A program made the translations under genes and the position numbers. Positions 1 to 8,842 of a DNA stretch of 64,000 nt are shown piece after piece (position 1 is the stretch's first letter; each line of letters starts with the position of its first letter). The notes beneath the pieces are model-generated. The model saw only the letters and a program-made list of their open reading frames with translations, was not told the DNA's origin and ran no database searches. The stretch is from Chimonanthus salicifolius (Eukaryota; Streptophyta; Magnoliopsida; Laurales; Calycanthaceae). The stretch is taken from assembly GCA_013350335.1 (NCBI GenBank), contig CM023533.1, positions 30,486,869-30,550,868 of the forward strand, read 5' to 3'.

Positions 1-401
1 CAATAACCCTTCAAAATCAAATAAGTTGTTGTGAGACTTCCAAAAAATTATCTCATTTAATATAATAGTGATTTTATCTTTTGATTTTAAATTTTTAAAA
101 ATTAAAATTTATATTGAGATTATATGACTTGGATTATTAATTGACAGTGAAATTTTATATATTCTATGTACATATAATCACCTATCAAATGAATCTAAAT
201 TTGTGAAATAGATACACAATTTACCTAATGATATATGTTACTAATGTGTATCGCTACTGATATCTCGATAAACTTGATTCTTATTCTAATGAGCTTCAAA
301 AGTAATTATCTATAGTCAATAGAAGTCTCAAAAAAGAATATTCCTCCTAAGAAAAAGAAAGAAATCCCACCAGCCTCCCACAATATTGTCGAAGTCAAAA
401 T
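1..401. other. AT-rich intergenic DNA, no gene seen
   Basis: No coding region, RNA gene or repeat that I recognise. The stretch is AT-rich and ends at the target duplication of the first hAT-type element. Confidence 0.5.
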
Positions 402-409
402 GGGGAGAT

Positions 410-802
410 TAGGGGTTAAAAAAAATGCCCTGGCCAATATGCATATCGGCTGAAATATCAGCTCATAATTTTCTCTCTCATCCGTTTTTTCATTTTTTTT
501 TTATATTTCTCTCTTCTCCGATATTCAAAACCGTGAAAAACTGGTAAAAAACCGCAAAAAACTTGCGAAAAACCGTATCAGTTTTTGTTTTTTTTTTTAA
601 AAAATTTAAATTTTTTTTAAATACCGATTTTTATGCATATCGACCTGATATGATGACCGACATTCGATCCGAATATTCGTTATATCGGCCAATAACATTT
701 TTGTACGGCCGATACATATCGTATAGGCCGATATCGTTCGGCCATAAAAAATCGATACATATCGGTCGATATGATATATATCGGCTGATATTTCGACCCC
801 TG
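410..802 (+). mobile_element. hAT-type MITE, ATCGGCCGATAT family (copy 1)
   Basis: The left end reads TAGGGGTTAAA and the right end TTTCGACCCCTG, an imperfect inverted pair. The flanks are GGGGAGAT (402-409) and GGGGAGAC (803-810), a 7/8 match to an 8-bp target duplication, which is the hAT hallmark. The right half (about 640-795) is packed with variants of TATCGGCCGATA. The part at 530-590 holds short AAAAACCGC-type repeats that match, in reverse complement, the minisatellite in the copy at 54061-54569. There is no transposase, so it is non-autonomous. Confidence 0.75.
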
Positions 803-940
803 GGGGAGACAATCCTAACCTAACACACCTAAGTCATAAAACTTTTTATTTAATTTAAATTAAAATGATGACTAATTCAGTGACTTTACAAAATCATGTA
901 ACTAACGGTTGATGTGAGAATTTTTTTTAAATTAATTTGT

Positions 941-942
<2 letters not shown>

Positions 943-974
<32 letters not shown>
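943..974. repeat. (TA)n microsatellite
   Basis: Uninterrupted run of alternating T and A, about 30 bases, in AT-rich intergenic DNA. Confidence 0.9.
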
Positions 975-975
<1 letters not shown>

Positions 976-1074
976 CTGATTTAAACTAAATAAAATAAAC
1001 ATTCAAAATAAAGATTCTATCAACTGTTATTTGCATAAATTAAATAAATAAAAATATTCAAATGAATAATCTCT

Positions 1075-1192
1075 TGTGATTGACATGTTCGAACCCTCAT
1101 GGCCTAACCTTAGTGTGTCTTAAGAATATAAACTCATTCGTAGGAGTTTTACGTTGGGAACTCACGTAAATTCAATAAAAAGTAATAAATAT
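1075..1192 (+). mobile_element. tRNA-derived SINE, 5'-truncated
   Basis: Begins at a box-B-like GTTCGAACCC. It continues with the same body as the copy at 6060-6335 (GGCCTAACCTTRGTGTG, then a GGAGTTTTACG block and ACGTAAATTCA) and ends in an A-rich tail. The box A half is missing. Confidence 0.6.
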
Positions 1193-1372
1193 TATTAAAA
1201 TTAAATTGAATCACAGCATCTCCTGAGACACGTAAGATTAGAATTTTCTGTGTAACAGTATAAAAAATGCCAATATACTATCCCATCAAGCAAACCCAGT
1301 CCACGTGGTCAGAAAATTTAAGAAGCCATTACCTACACATGACTTGCAGAATAGAACATAAGACTTTTTAAT

Positions 1373-2274
1373 GGGAGCACTTTTTAATGATTCATGAATT
1401 ACAGTATACGGTTATTTAAATTCTTTTAAAATTTTAAATTTATTTTTTAAGTAATATGTATTTTCAAAAATTTTCAAATTGAATATCTAAACTAATTAAA
1501 ATAATCTGATCAAAATACTTTAAGACTTCAAGGTCTTTTGACACTCCTAAATATTTAAAACACAGTATTTTACAAATAAGGGTATTCCTAGGCTGTGTCA
1601 AAAACACATTTAGGGGTTTCAAAAGACCTTGAAGTTTTAAAGTATTTTGATCAGGTTATTTTAATTAGTTTAGATATTCAATTTGAAAAATTTTGGAAAT
1701 ACACAGTGCTTAAAAATAACTGTCTATATTTTAAAACATAGACCATTATTTTTTAAGCAATGTGTATTTCCAAAATTTTTCAACTTGAATATCTAAACTA
1801 ATTAAAATAACCTGATCAAAATACTTTAAAACTTCAAGGTCTTTTGACAGTCCTAAATATTTAAAACATAGTATTTTACAAATAAGGGTATCCCTAGGCT
1901 GTGTCAAAAACACATTTGAAGTGTCAAAATACCTTGAAATCTTAAAGTATTTTTATCAAATTATCGTAATTAGTCCGGATATTCAATTTGAAAAATTTTG
2001 GAAATACACAGTGCTTAAAAAATAATGGTCTATGTTTTAAAATATACACAGTTATTTTTAAGCACTGTGTATTTCCAAAAATTTTGAAATTGAATATGTA
2101 AACTAATTAAAATAACTTGATCAAAATACTTTAAAACTTTAAGGTCTTTTGAAACCCCTAAATGAACTGGACATTCATTCGAATGAATGGAAACGCGGAG
2201 GTAAAATCATAATTTCACCCGAAAATACGAATTCGAGTGTGTAGAGGCAGGATTTTCAGTGTGTAAGTGCTCCC
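1373..2274. mobile_element. Foldback Mutator-like element, short GGGAGCACTT ends
   Basis: The termini are GGGAGCACTT and its complement AAGTGCTCCC. They are flanked by a perfect 9-bp direct repeat CTTTTTAAT (1364-1372 and 2275-2283), the duplication length typical of Mutator-like elements. Inside are two full units and one truncated unit (about 1446-1730, 1738-2050, 2050-2165) of a roughly 290-bp sequence. Each unit is itself an inverted repeat, with arms around TTCAAGGTCTTTTGACACT. The same unit fills the element at 44226-45969, whose ends differ. There is no coding capacity. Confidence 0.8.
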
Positions 2275-2340
2275 CTTTTTAATGCAAGCTGTTGTGGCAC
2301 AAGTCACTTAACAATCAAGGAGTTCAATGGAGGATCAAAA

Positions 2341-2466
2341 CAATGGAGAAAGTACGAGGAAAGTTCTATTCAAAGAGGAAAGTTCTATTCAAAGAGAATG
2401 GTTACGAGGAAAGTTTGACTTTGAATAGAATGGTTACGAGGAAAGTTCGAGTTTGAATAGAATGGT
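2341..2466 (+). repeat. Short imperfect tandem repeats upstream of the His-rich ORF
   Basis: Two kinds of direct repeat are visible: GGAAAGTTCTATTCAAAGA twice near 2360-2395, then a roughly 32-base unit around GGTTACGAGGAAAGTT twice (about 2399-2462). No gene is evident in 2284-2566 apart from a possible 33-codon frame from 2326 that the repeats generate. Confidence 0.6.
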
Positions 2467-2566
2467 GAGGATGGTTTCTTAATTTTTGCCTTTATTAATA
2501 CAGACTTTCGTAACTCTCCGATGACAACAATAGATTGTAGAACTTGGGCAGCAACAATTGAGGGAG

Positions 2567-2899
2567 ATGGCTGTTCCTGGTAGTGCCATTATTATTCCGT
2601 TCGTGTTATTCTCCATCATAGTCATAGTTATGATTATCTTCGGCAAGAAATGCCACAAACACGATTCTGATGGCGGTGGTGATGGTGGTGGCGGTGGCGG
2701 TGATGGTGATGGTGATGGTGATGCGGCTGACAATGATAGTGGACAGGGGCAATGCGACCCCCATAGCCATGACCATCATGCCCATGGACATCATGGCCAT
2801 GTCCATCACGATGGCCATCATGGCCATGTCCATCACGGAGATCATGGACATGGACATTTTGATGGCGGGCATTGCCATTTTGCCAATAGCATGGCCTAA
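2567..2899 (+). CDS. Small histidine-rich, single-pass membrane protein (unknown function)
   Basis: Single-exon frame of 110 codons starting at ATG 2567 (GGGAGATGG context). Residues about 7-26 form a strongly hydrophobic, Ile/Val-rich segment, probably a signal anchor or transmembrane helix, followed by a basic GKKCHKH. A Gly/Asp low-complexity stretch comes next (about 36-53). The rest is a histidine-rich tail with repeated HGHHGHVHH-type units and a few cysteines, ending FANSMA. A His/Asp/Cys-rich tail could bind divalent metals, but that is inference from composition and I recognise no family. The repeats also open long shadow frames on both strands. A LINE tail has inserted at the stop codon. 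It could be a real small gene or a chance frame in a GGT/CAT repeat; the clean hydrophobic segment before the repeat favours a gene. Confidence 0.5.
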   Translation: MAVPGSAIIIPFVLFSIIVIVMIIFGKKCHKHDSDGGGDGGGGGGDGDGDGDAADNDSGQGQCDPHSHDHHAHGHHGHVHHDGHHGHVHHGDHGHGHFDGGHCHFANSMA

Positions 2900-2908
2900 C
2901 TAATACAA

Positions 2909-3244
2909 ATGGACATGGCCGTCTCGACGAAGTGTTCCTCTTTATGGAAGCTCTTATTATTTGATACACTTTGGAGCCTTTGGTAGGAACGTAATAATAG
3001 AATGTTCAAAGGCAATGCTGAATCTAGTTTTGTAGTCGCTAGGCGTAGCCTCACCATCTGTACTTCGTGGGCTGCTTCTCTCCAAGAGTTCCAGAATATC
3101 TCTATGTCTGATATCTTGCGTGCTTGGAAAGAATGTGCGAATTTATCTTGATCTTTTTGTCCTCCTTTTATTAGTAGCAGTAGGAAGGTTTTCATCCACC
3201 TTCTGGTTGTATTTTATATGAACCATTTAAAAAAAAAAAAAAAA
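2909..3244 (+). mobile_element. 5'-truncated LINE (L1-like) 3' tail with poly(A)
   Basis: Ends in a run of A at 3229-3244 after CCACCTTCTGGTTGTATTTT and ATGAACCATTT. It is flanked by direct repeats AACTAATACAA at 2898-2908 and 3244-3254, as expected for target-primed insertion. Its body (TTCCAGAATATCTCTATGTC, CTTGCGTGCTTGGAAAGA) matches the second tail at 53781-53968. It contains no complete ORF. Confidence 0.75.
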
Positions 3245-3367
3245 ACTAATACAAGATGGATGAATGTTTGACTGAGCTCTGTAATCTGTACCACTGAAGG
3301 TGTAAACTATGACAACTCATTAAAATTACTGAAATAAATTTTAGATTAATTGTATTCGTATTGAATT

Positions 3368-5389
3368 AGAAAAGGTGTTATTGTTGATTGGGTGGCTCGA
3401 ATCTAAAGTCCACGTAAGAAAGGACTCCTATAATAATAGTTTACAATAAAGAGGTAAATTCTATTCACAGGAATCTCAGTTCTAATCCCATTGCAACTGA
3501 GATTGACGGTGGGTGTGGCTGATTTCTAGGCCTAAAAATCAGCCACATGATTCTCAGCAACAAGGGTAAGAACTTAAGAGGGTAATATGCTGTCCATGGA
3601 GGATTCGACAGCAACATAGATAGCAATTTCTATCTTTCAAGGAAGGGGACCGACTGCATAGGAAGTCAAATAAAGAAGGCTTGATTGAATGGGATTTGGA
3701 CAAGTTTAATACACGGCAATTAAAAAGATAGAAATTGGCCCATGGGAATTTCTATTCTACAAAGGACGGTGGTGTGTATTTACCCAAAGTAGGACTGCCT
3801 TCTTCGGTAGTAATTCCTCTATAAATACTTAAGGCTGGCTGAAGCAACTGGGGAGAGGATATTGCAGAAAGAGAGAAAGAGGCAGCGAGGTGTGTATCGT
3901 TGGAGGACAGCACACAGCCGAACTAGAGGTCTTCTCGTTGATACACACGGCAGAGAGAGATAAGAGGGTTTCTCTCTTGAAGGTACTGCTGCATGAGAAA
4001 CAGAGATGGTAGTGTTGTTTGCTGGAAACATCACAGAAGGCTTGGGGCTATTTGGGACTACTCCAAACAGCAGTCAAAGAAGGGCTGCAATACACTGGGG
4101 GTATTTAATCAGTCGGGACTGGTTGTCAGGGCCGGCCCTGAGATTTCAGGGGCCCTAGACGAGATTTTTAAGATGGGGCCTTTATATACTCGTAAAAAAT
4201 AAAATTATATAATTTTTTTTTACAATGCGTGAAGCTAAATAAAATATTATAATAAAGTATTATTTAAAATTTATTCTTATTTTGAGAAGCAAAATTACTA
4301 ATTAAATTACAATATTTAAGTTTTTTTAACATTTATTTTTCAATAGATAAGATAGCTAATTTATTCAATATTTCTTGTGACATTTTAGATCGAAGATAAG
4401 ATTTTATCAATTTTAATTTTGAAAAACTTATTTCTGCATAGGTAACTGTAATTTGTATAATTAATATTATTTTATAAGCAATTCATGCATTTGGAAAACA
4501 ACAATTCATTCTTTTGGTAATGCATCTTTTATCATATGGAGTGTGACATTAATGCAAATTCTCATTTGAAACGAATATATTATTATTATTTTAATTTTTC
4601 ATTTTTTTGTATTTTTTAAAAAATTAAAAATTATCTTAATTATAATGATTTATAATTGTATATTAGTTCTAATAAAATCTACATTGATCAAATGAATAAA
4701 GTTATGTTTTTTCATCTCTTCAAATTTTAAAAGCTTTAAATTATTTTTAATTCAAAATTATCAACTCAATATAGATTTTTCTTTCTCTTTATTTAGATGA
4801 TAGATATATTTTAAAAGAGTCTTTATTAATTAAAATTATTTTATTATTATTATTATTATTAAACTCAATAAAATGAGAATTATAATAATTATTATTATGA
4901 TTGTTAGTATCATTATTTTAATTTTTTAAGAAATCTAAGCTTTTTCATTATTATTATTAAATAATTTGATAAAAAAAATTTACAAAATTATTATTATTAT
5001 AACACAGCCGGGATTTGATCCCAGTCCTTTTTCTATAGAGGGAGAATTTTAACCAACCAGACAAGAATGTATAGCTGCCTTAAAGAGACATTATTAAATA
5101 TTTAACATATAGTAAAGGAACTTATGGACTTGGGGGCCCTTTTTTATTTGGGGGCCCTAGGCGACCGCCTATTTCGCCTATACCCAGGGCCGGGCCTGCT
5201 GGTTGTGATTTATTTGGGTTTCAAATCAATCTCTTTTGTAATAGTGTATTGTTTCTCTCTTAATAATATCTCTTTCACGCTCTGTGGACGTAGGTTGGGT
5301 GGGGCCGAACCACGTAAATTTACTTGTGTTGGATTGTGCTTATTTTATTCTGTTCGATTATTCTTGTTTATTCCGCTGTAAGCGCTAAC
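3368..5389 (+). mobile_element. Copia-type solo LTR, interrupted by a hAT element
   Basis: The 3' part (5280-5389) reads GTGGACGTAGG, then CCGAACCACGTAAAT, and ends in GCTAACA, a layout familiar from the R-U5 part of plant copia LTRs. Upstream there is TATAAATACTT near 3821-3831, a plausible LTR promoter, followed by a purine-rich leader. The start is set at TGTTATTG near 3368 because it complements the TAACA end. I could not find a clean 5-bp target duplication, so the left border is uncertain. A 1.07-kb hAT element (4127-5198) splits it; without that the LTR is about 0.95 kb. Confidence 0.5.
4127..5198. mobile_element. Non-autonomous hAT element nested in the LTR
   Basis: Starts CAGGGCCGGCCCTGAGAT and ends CAGGGCCGGGCCTG, an inverted pair. 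The flanks are a perfect 8-bp duplication, CTGGTTGT at 4119-4126 and 5199-5206. The subterminal regions are GC-rich (GGGGCCCTAGACGA; GGGGGCCCTAGGCGA) while the middle is extremely AT-rich with TTATTATTA runs. No transposase frame is present. A sequence resembling its left end recurs at 21507. Confidence 0.85.
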
Positions 5390-5463
5390 AATTTTGTGGG
5401 TAGTGGATTAATCAAGAATATCTGTTGAAGTATATATGATGAAGAATATGTTTAAAAATATAA

Positions 5464-5612
5464 TACACATATTTTAGGAAGTAAGATAGTGTGAGTTTGA
5501 GTTCCTATGACAACGATAATAAGTGGCTTTCTTATGAGGGTGTGGGACGTCACCTGAAGGGAGATTTAGTAGGGTTGTGCTCGAGATTTCTCCCTCGATT
5601 GTTAAAAAAAAG
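5464..5612 (+). mobile_element. Possible SINE-like repeat with A tail
   Basis: Contains GTGAGTTTGAGTTCC (box-B-like) followed by a short body and a terminal A run after CTCGATTGTT. The remaining DNA to 6060 is AT-rich with nothing recognisable. Confidence 0.35.
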
Positions 5613-6059
5613 GTAGTTTGGATGTTTGAGTTGTATCTTATAGTAATATTAAAAAATAATTAGGATGTAATTTTAAAAATTGACCAATAGAATTGTCATA
5701 AATTCTTTTTAAAAGGTTAAAAATTGGTATTTTCTTTTTTAAACTATTTAAGTTTTATCATTTAGTTAATGATAAAAAATATTTTTAACATCATTCAGTT
5801 ACATGTGCCTGCTATTGAACTCATAAATTTTCTATCATAAACTTGTATAGTTACATATATGTATTATATTTTTAAGTATGAAACTAAATATTATTAGTTA
5901 TTGGAATAAGTTTATCATACAAATTAATTAATCTAAAATCATTTCACCGGAAATGAAAGTTTGACCATAGCAAAAGATGAATGATATAATCCAAATTAAT
6001 AAAATATATAATCATTTTATTAATAAATTATACTTTTAGAACTTAAGAAAAAAGTTGGA

Positions 6060-6335
6060 TGCACCTCAACTGGTTGCCTCCCGCCTCAAGAAGTGAGAGA
6101 TTGTGGGTTCGAGGCCCCATGGCCTAACCTTGGTGTGCCTTAAGGGTAGTGGATTCATCCATGGAAGTTTTGCCCACATGGGTGTAATTCAATTGGTTAA
6201 CCTCCTGCCTCAAGAAGCAAGAGGCGCCAAGTTCGAGCCCTTATGCCTTAACCTAGTGTACCCTAAGGGCAGTGGATATCACCCGTGGGGGTTTTACGCT
6301 GGATCTCCCGCGATTTCTCATACGTAAATTCAAAA
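6060..6335 (+). mobile_element. tRNA-derived SINE, tandem dimer
   Basis: Two head-to-tail units. Each has a box-A-like element (CTCAACTGGTTG; TTCAATTGGTTAA) and a box-B-like element (GGGTTCGAGGCCC; AGTTCGAGCCC). A shared body follows (GCCTAACCTTGGTGTGCC and TTAACCTAGTGTACCC), then GGGGGTTTTACGCTGG and a short A-rich tail. The pol III boxes are those of a tRNA, but the rest does not fold as a tRNA gene. Confidence 0.75.
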
Positions 6336-8380
6336 AAATAAATTACATGAAAATAAATGACTCCATCAACCACTTAATTTGGTCATCTTTAGCCTACAGT
6401 CCAAATTAAGTGACAATAAATGAGGTTCTGGGGAGATCTTAATGTTAATGGCAACCATCACTTACTTTAGTCATTCCTATCTACCATTTCTATTGTGTTG
6501 GTGGACTTCATCCATGACACAATTAGTCTATAGATTTTATTTTATATAAAAAATTATATTTTTAATTTATTTGAATTTTTCATTTGATAACTCTAATCTT
6601 TAGAAAAAACTGAATTTAGTCAAAATTATAGTAAAATTATTTTTGAGAATTAGTTTGTTGTGAATTGAATAATTAAGTTTTTTATGGGGTAGACATTTAC
6701 ATCCCCTTTTTCACTTCATGGCTATTATCGACTTATGAGTTAAATTGTAATTTGAAACCATTCTACGTCACATTCACGTTTAAACTAAATCTAAATCATA
6801 CTTACATGAAACTTAATTTTTGAAATTACCCTTGGCATAATTTATTCAAAATGATTTTTTGCGTACCTTTTTCTTTTTTTATGGATAAATCTTTTAAAAC
6901 TACTCATTTTCATACTTAAAAGTTGATATATCTTATAATATCTATTTATAAAACATTTTTTCGATATTTTTTTAAATTGGAAGTTTGATCTTATAAAAGA
7001 TGGATTATAGAGGCCTTAAAATATAAAATCATTTTTGTTAATAAATTATAGTTTTAAAATTTAAGAAAACAAAATGAGCAATCCAAAAAAAATGAGGTTC
7101 TTTGAAGATCTTAATGACAACCATCAGTTACTTTAGTCATTTCTATCTACCATTTTTATGTGTTGGTGTGCTTCATCCATGACTCATTTGATGGGTATTG
7201 AGCTAAAATAGTAAATTCTCAAGTTTTTTTTTAATTTAAAATTTATCAATTAAGAAAGCAACCAAAGTATTGTAATATGCCATTCTATAATATATAATGT
7301 AATTCACATTTACACTCTATGAGGCCCAGTCTAATGTGATAATTTTCTTAGAAAGTACTAAATATGAATATGAGACTACGATAAAATTGATTTGAATGAA
7401 TTGATAAAACTGTTTTTTAATTCTTAAATTTATCTCTTTAAATTAATTTTTATTTTTAATATTTCGTACTTTATTTAGGCTCCATTTTAGTCCAACGTGA
7501 CAGGTTCATTAGAAGTCTAATCATCAATATGAGATTAGAGAAAAATCATCCAATACAGGGATAGATTTAAATGCAGCCGAAGGAATGAAAGGGATGAATT
7601 CGGGTCCAATACGTCAATGTATACTTAAGGTAAAGTCATTAGGATTTGGAGTGACCCATGTTGTAAAACAAAAGTTATGATGCAGATCGGGTCAGATCCC
7701 AACTATGATTCTATTATGTGGGTTGGGTCCGGTTGATCTTTGAAACCTAAGCCTGTCAAATTCAAATTTGATGCGGTTTTTTTTTTTCATTCAACTCAAT
7801 TCAACTTTAAATTAAAAATATTTAATTCAGCCCAATGATTTTTAAAATTAGATCATGCTGATCGAGTAAAGATCCAACTCAAGTTTCATGAGTCTGATTT
7901 GAATAAAAACCCGAAAATGATTACTGAATTGAACTATAGAGGCTATGTTTTTCAAGTTTTTAAACTTTTGAAAACTTAAAATTATTTTTTAATTATAAAA
8001 CAGATGTACAGGTAAGAAAGTCTTTTGCTCACGATTAATATGTTTTTAGTTTAATATATAATTAAAATTAAAATAAAATTTTAAATAGATTAATGTTATA
8101 TTATATTTCAAAAAATGCCTACATAGTTTAAGTGTATCTAGTTCTCATTTCAAGTAAAAGCATGGGTTAATCGGTCTGGCCGATTTTTTTTTTTTTAAAA
8201 CTTGTGGGCTTGGGATGAATATCAGCCGAAATTTATATTTTTCATTTTCTTTTTAAAAAATAGTCTTTTTTCAATTCTTTTTTTTGAAAAGAAAAGCTAC
8301 CGAAATTTTAAAAGTAAAAAATTTGAAGAGAAAAAATCTCACCCGAGATCTCGATTCAGACAAATTTTCTACACCTGTCT
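6336..8380. other. AT-rich intergenic DNA
   Basis: No convincing gene. Some stretches (about 7090-7180 against 6420-6500) repeat each other imperfectly (AACCATCACTTACTTTAGTC type), suggesting an old local duplication. The segment 7670-7960 is repeat-like, with several GGGTTGGGTC-type motifs. Confidence 0.4.
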
Positions 8381-8388
8381 AAAAGTAA

Positions 8389-8394
8389 TGGGCC
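8389..8394 (+). promoter_or_regulatory. TGGGCC (site II-like) promoter motif of the SmD1 gene
   Basis: TGGGCC lies about 215 bp before the SmD1 start codon. TGGGCC/GGCCCA elements are common in promoters of plant housekeeping genes. The leader that follows (8480-8608) is rich in pyrimidine tracts and has AGCCCTAGGTTTT. Functional importance is inferred. Confidence 0.35.
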
Positions 8395-8608
8395 AATGGC
8401 ACGACAAAATGCTTAGCTAAAGAGGCCGGTAGATCTTGACGGTCCATGAGTTGGGAAAGGGCCGGTCCACAAACAGGATTCTTTAAAACGAAGACTCTCT
8501 GCTCCCGCTTCTTTGCAGACTGGCCACACTCTAGGCTCTAGCCCTAGGTTTTCTTGTTGCTCGCCCTCTCACCTCTCTCTTTTCGCCATCTCCACAAGAA
8601 GAGGAAAA

Positions 8609-8802
8609 ATGAAGCTCGTCAGGTAAGAGAATCAGACCCAGTTTTTCTTTCTATTATTTGTTTCTGATGGAAAGGAAGTATTATAATGGATTGTGTTTCG
8701 GTTGTGTTTGTGAACAAAATTCAAATTAGGTTTTTGATGAAGTTGAACAACGAGACCGTCTCGATTGAGCTCAAGAATGGTACTGTTGTTCATGGAACTA
8801 TT

Positions 8803-8842
<40 letters not shown>

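Noticed and set aside
2479..2969. Long frames on the minus strand and other frames over the histidine-rich ORF
   Set aside because: They come from the GGT/CAT repeat read in other frames. The plus-strand frame is the only one with a normal hydrophobic segment outside the repeat.
6060..6130. Possible tRNA genes at the box A/box B sites
   Set aside because: No cloverleaf can be drawn and the sequences continue into shared SINE bodies with A tails.
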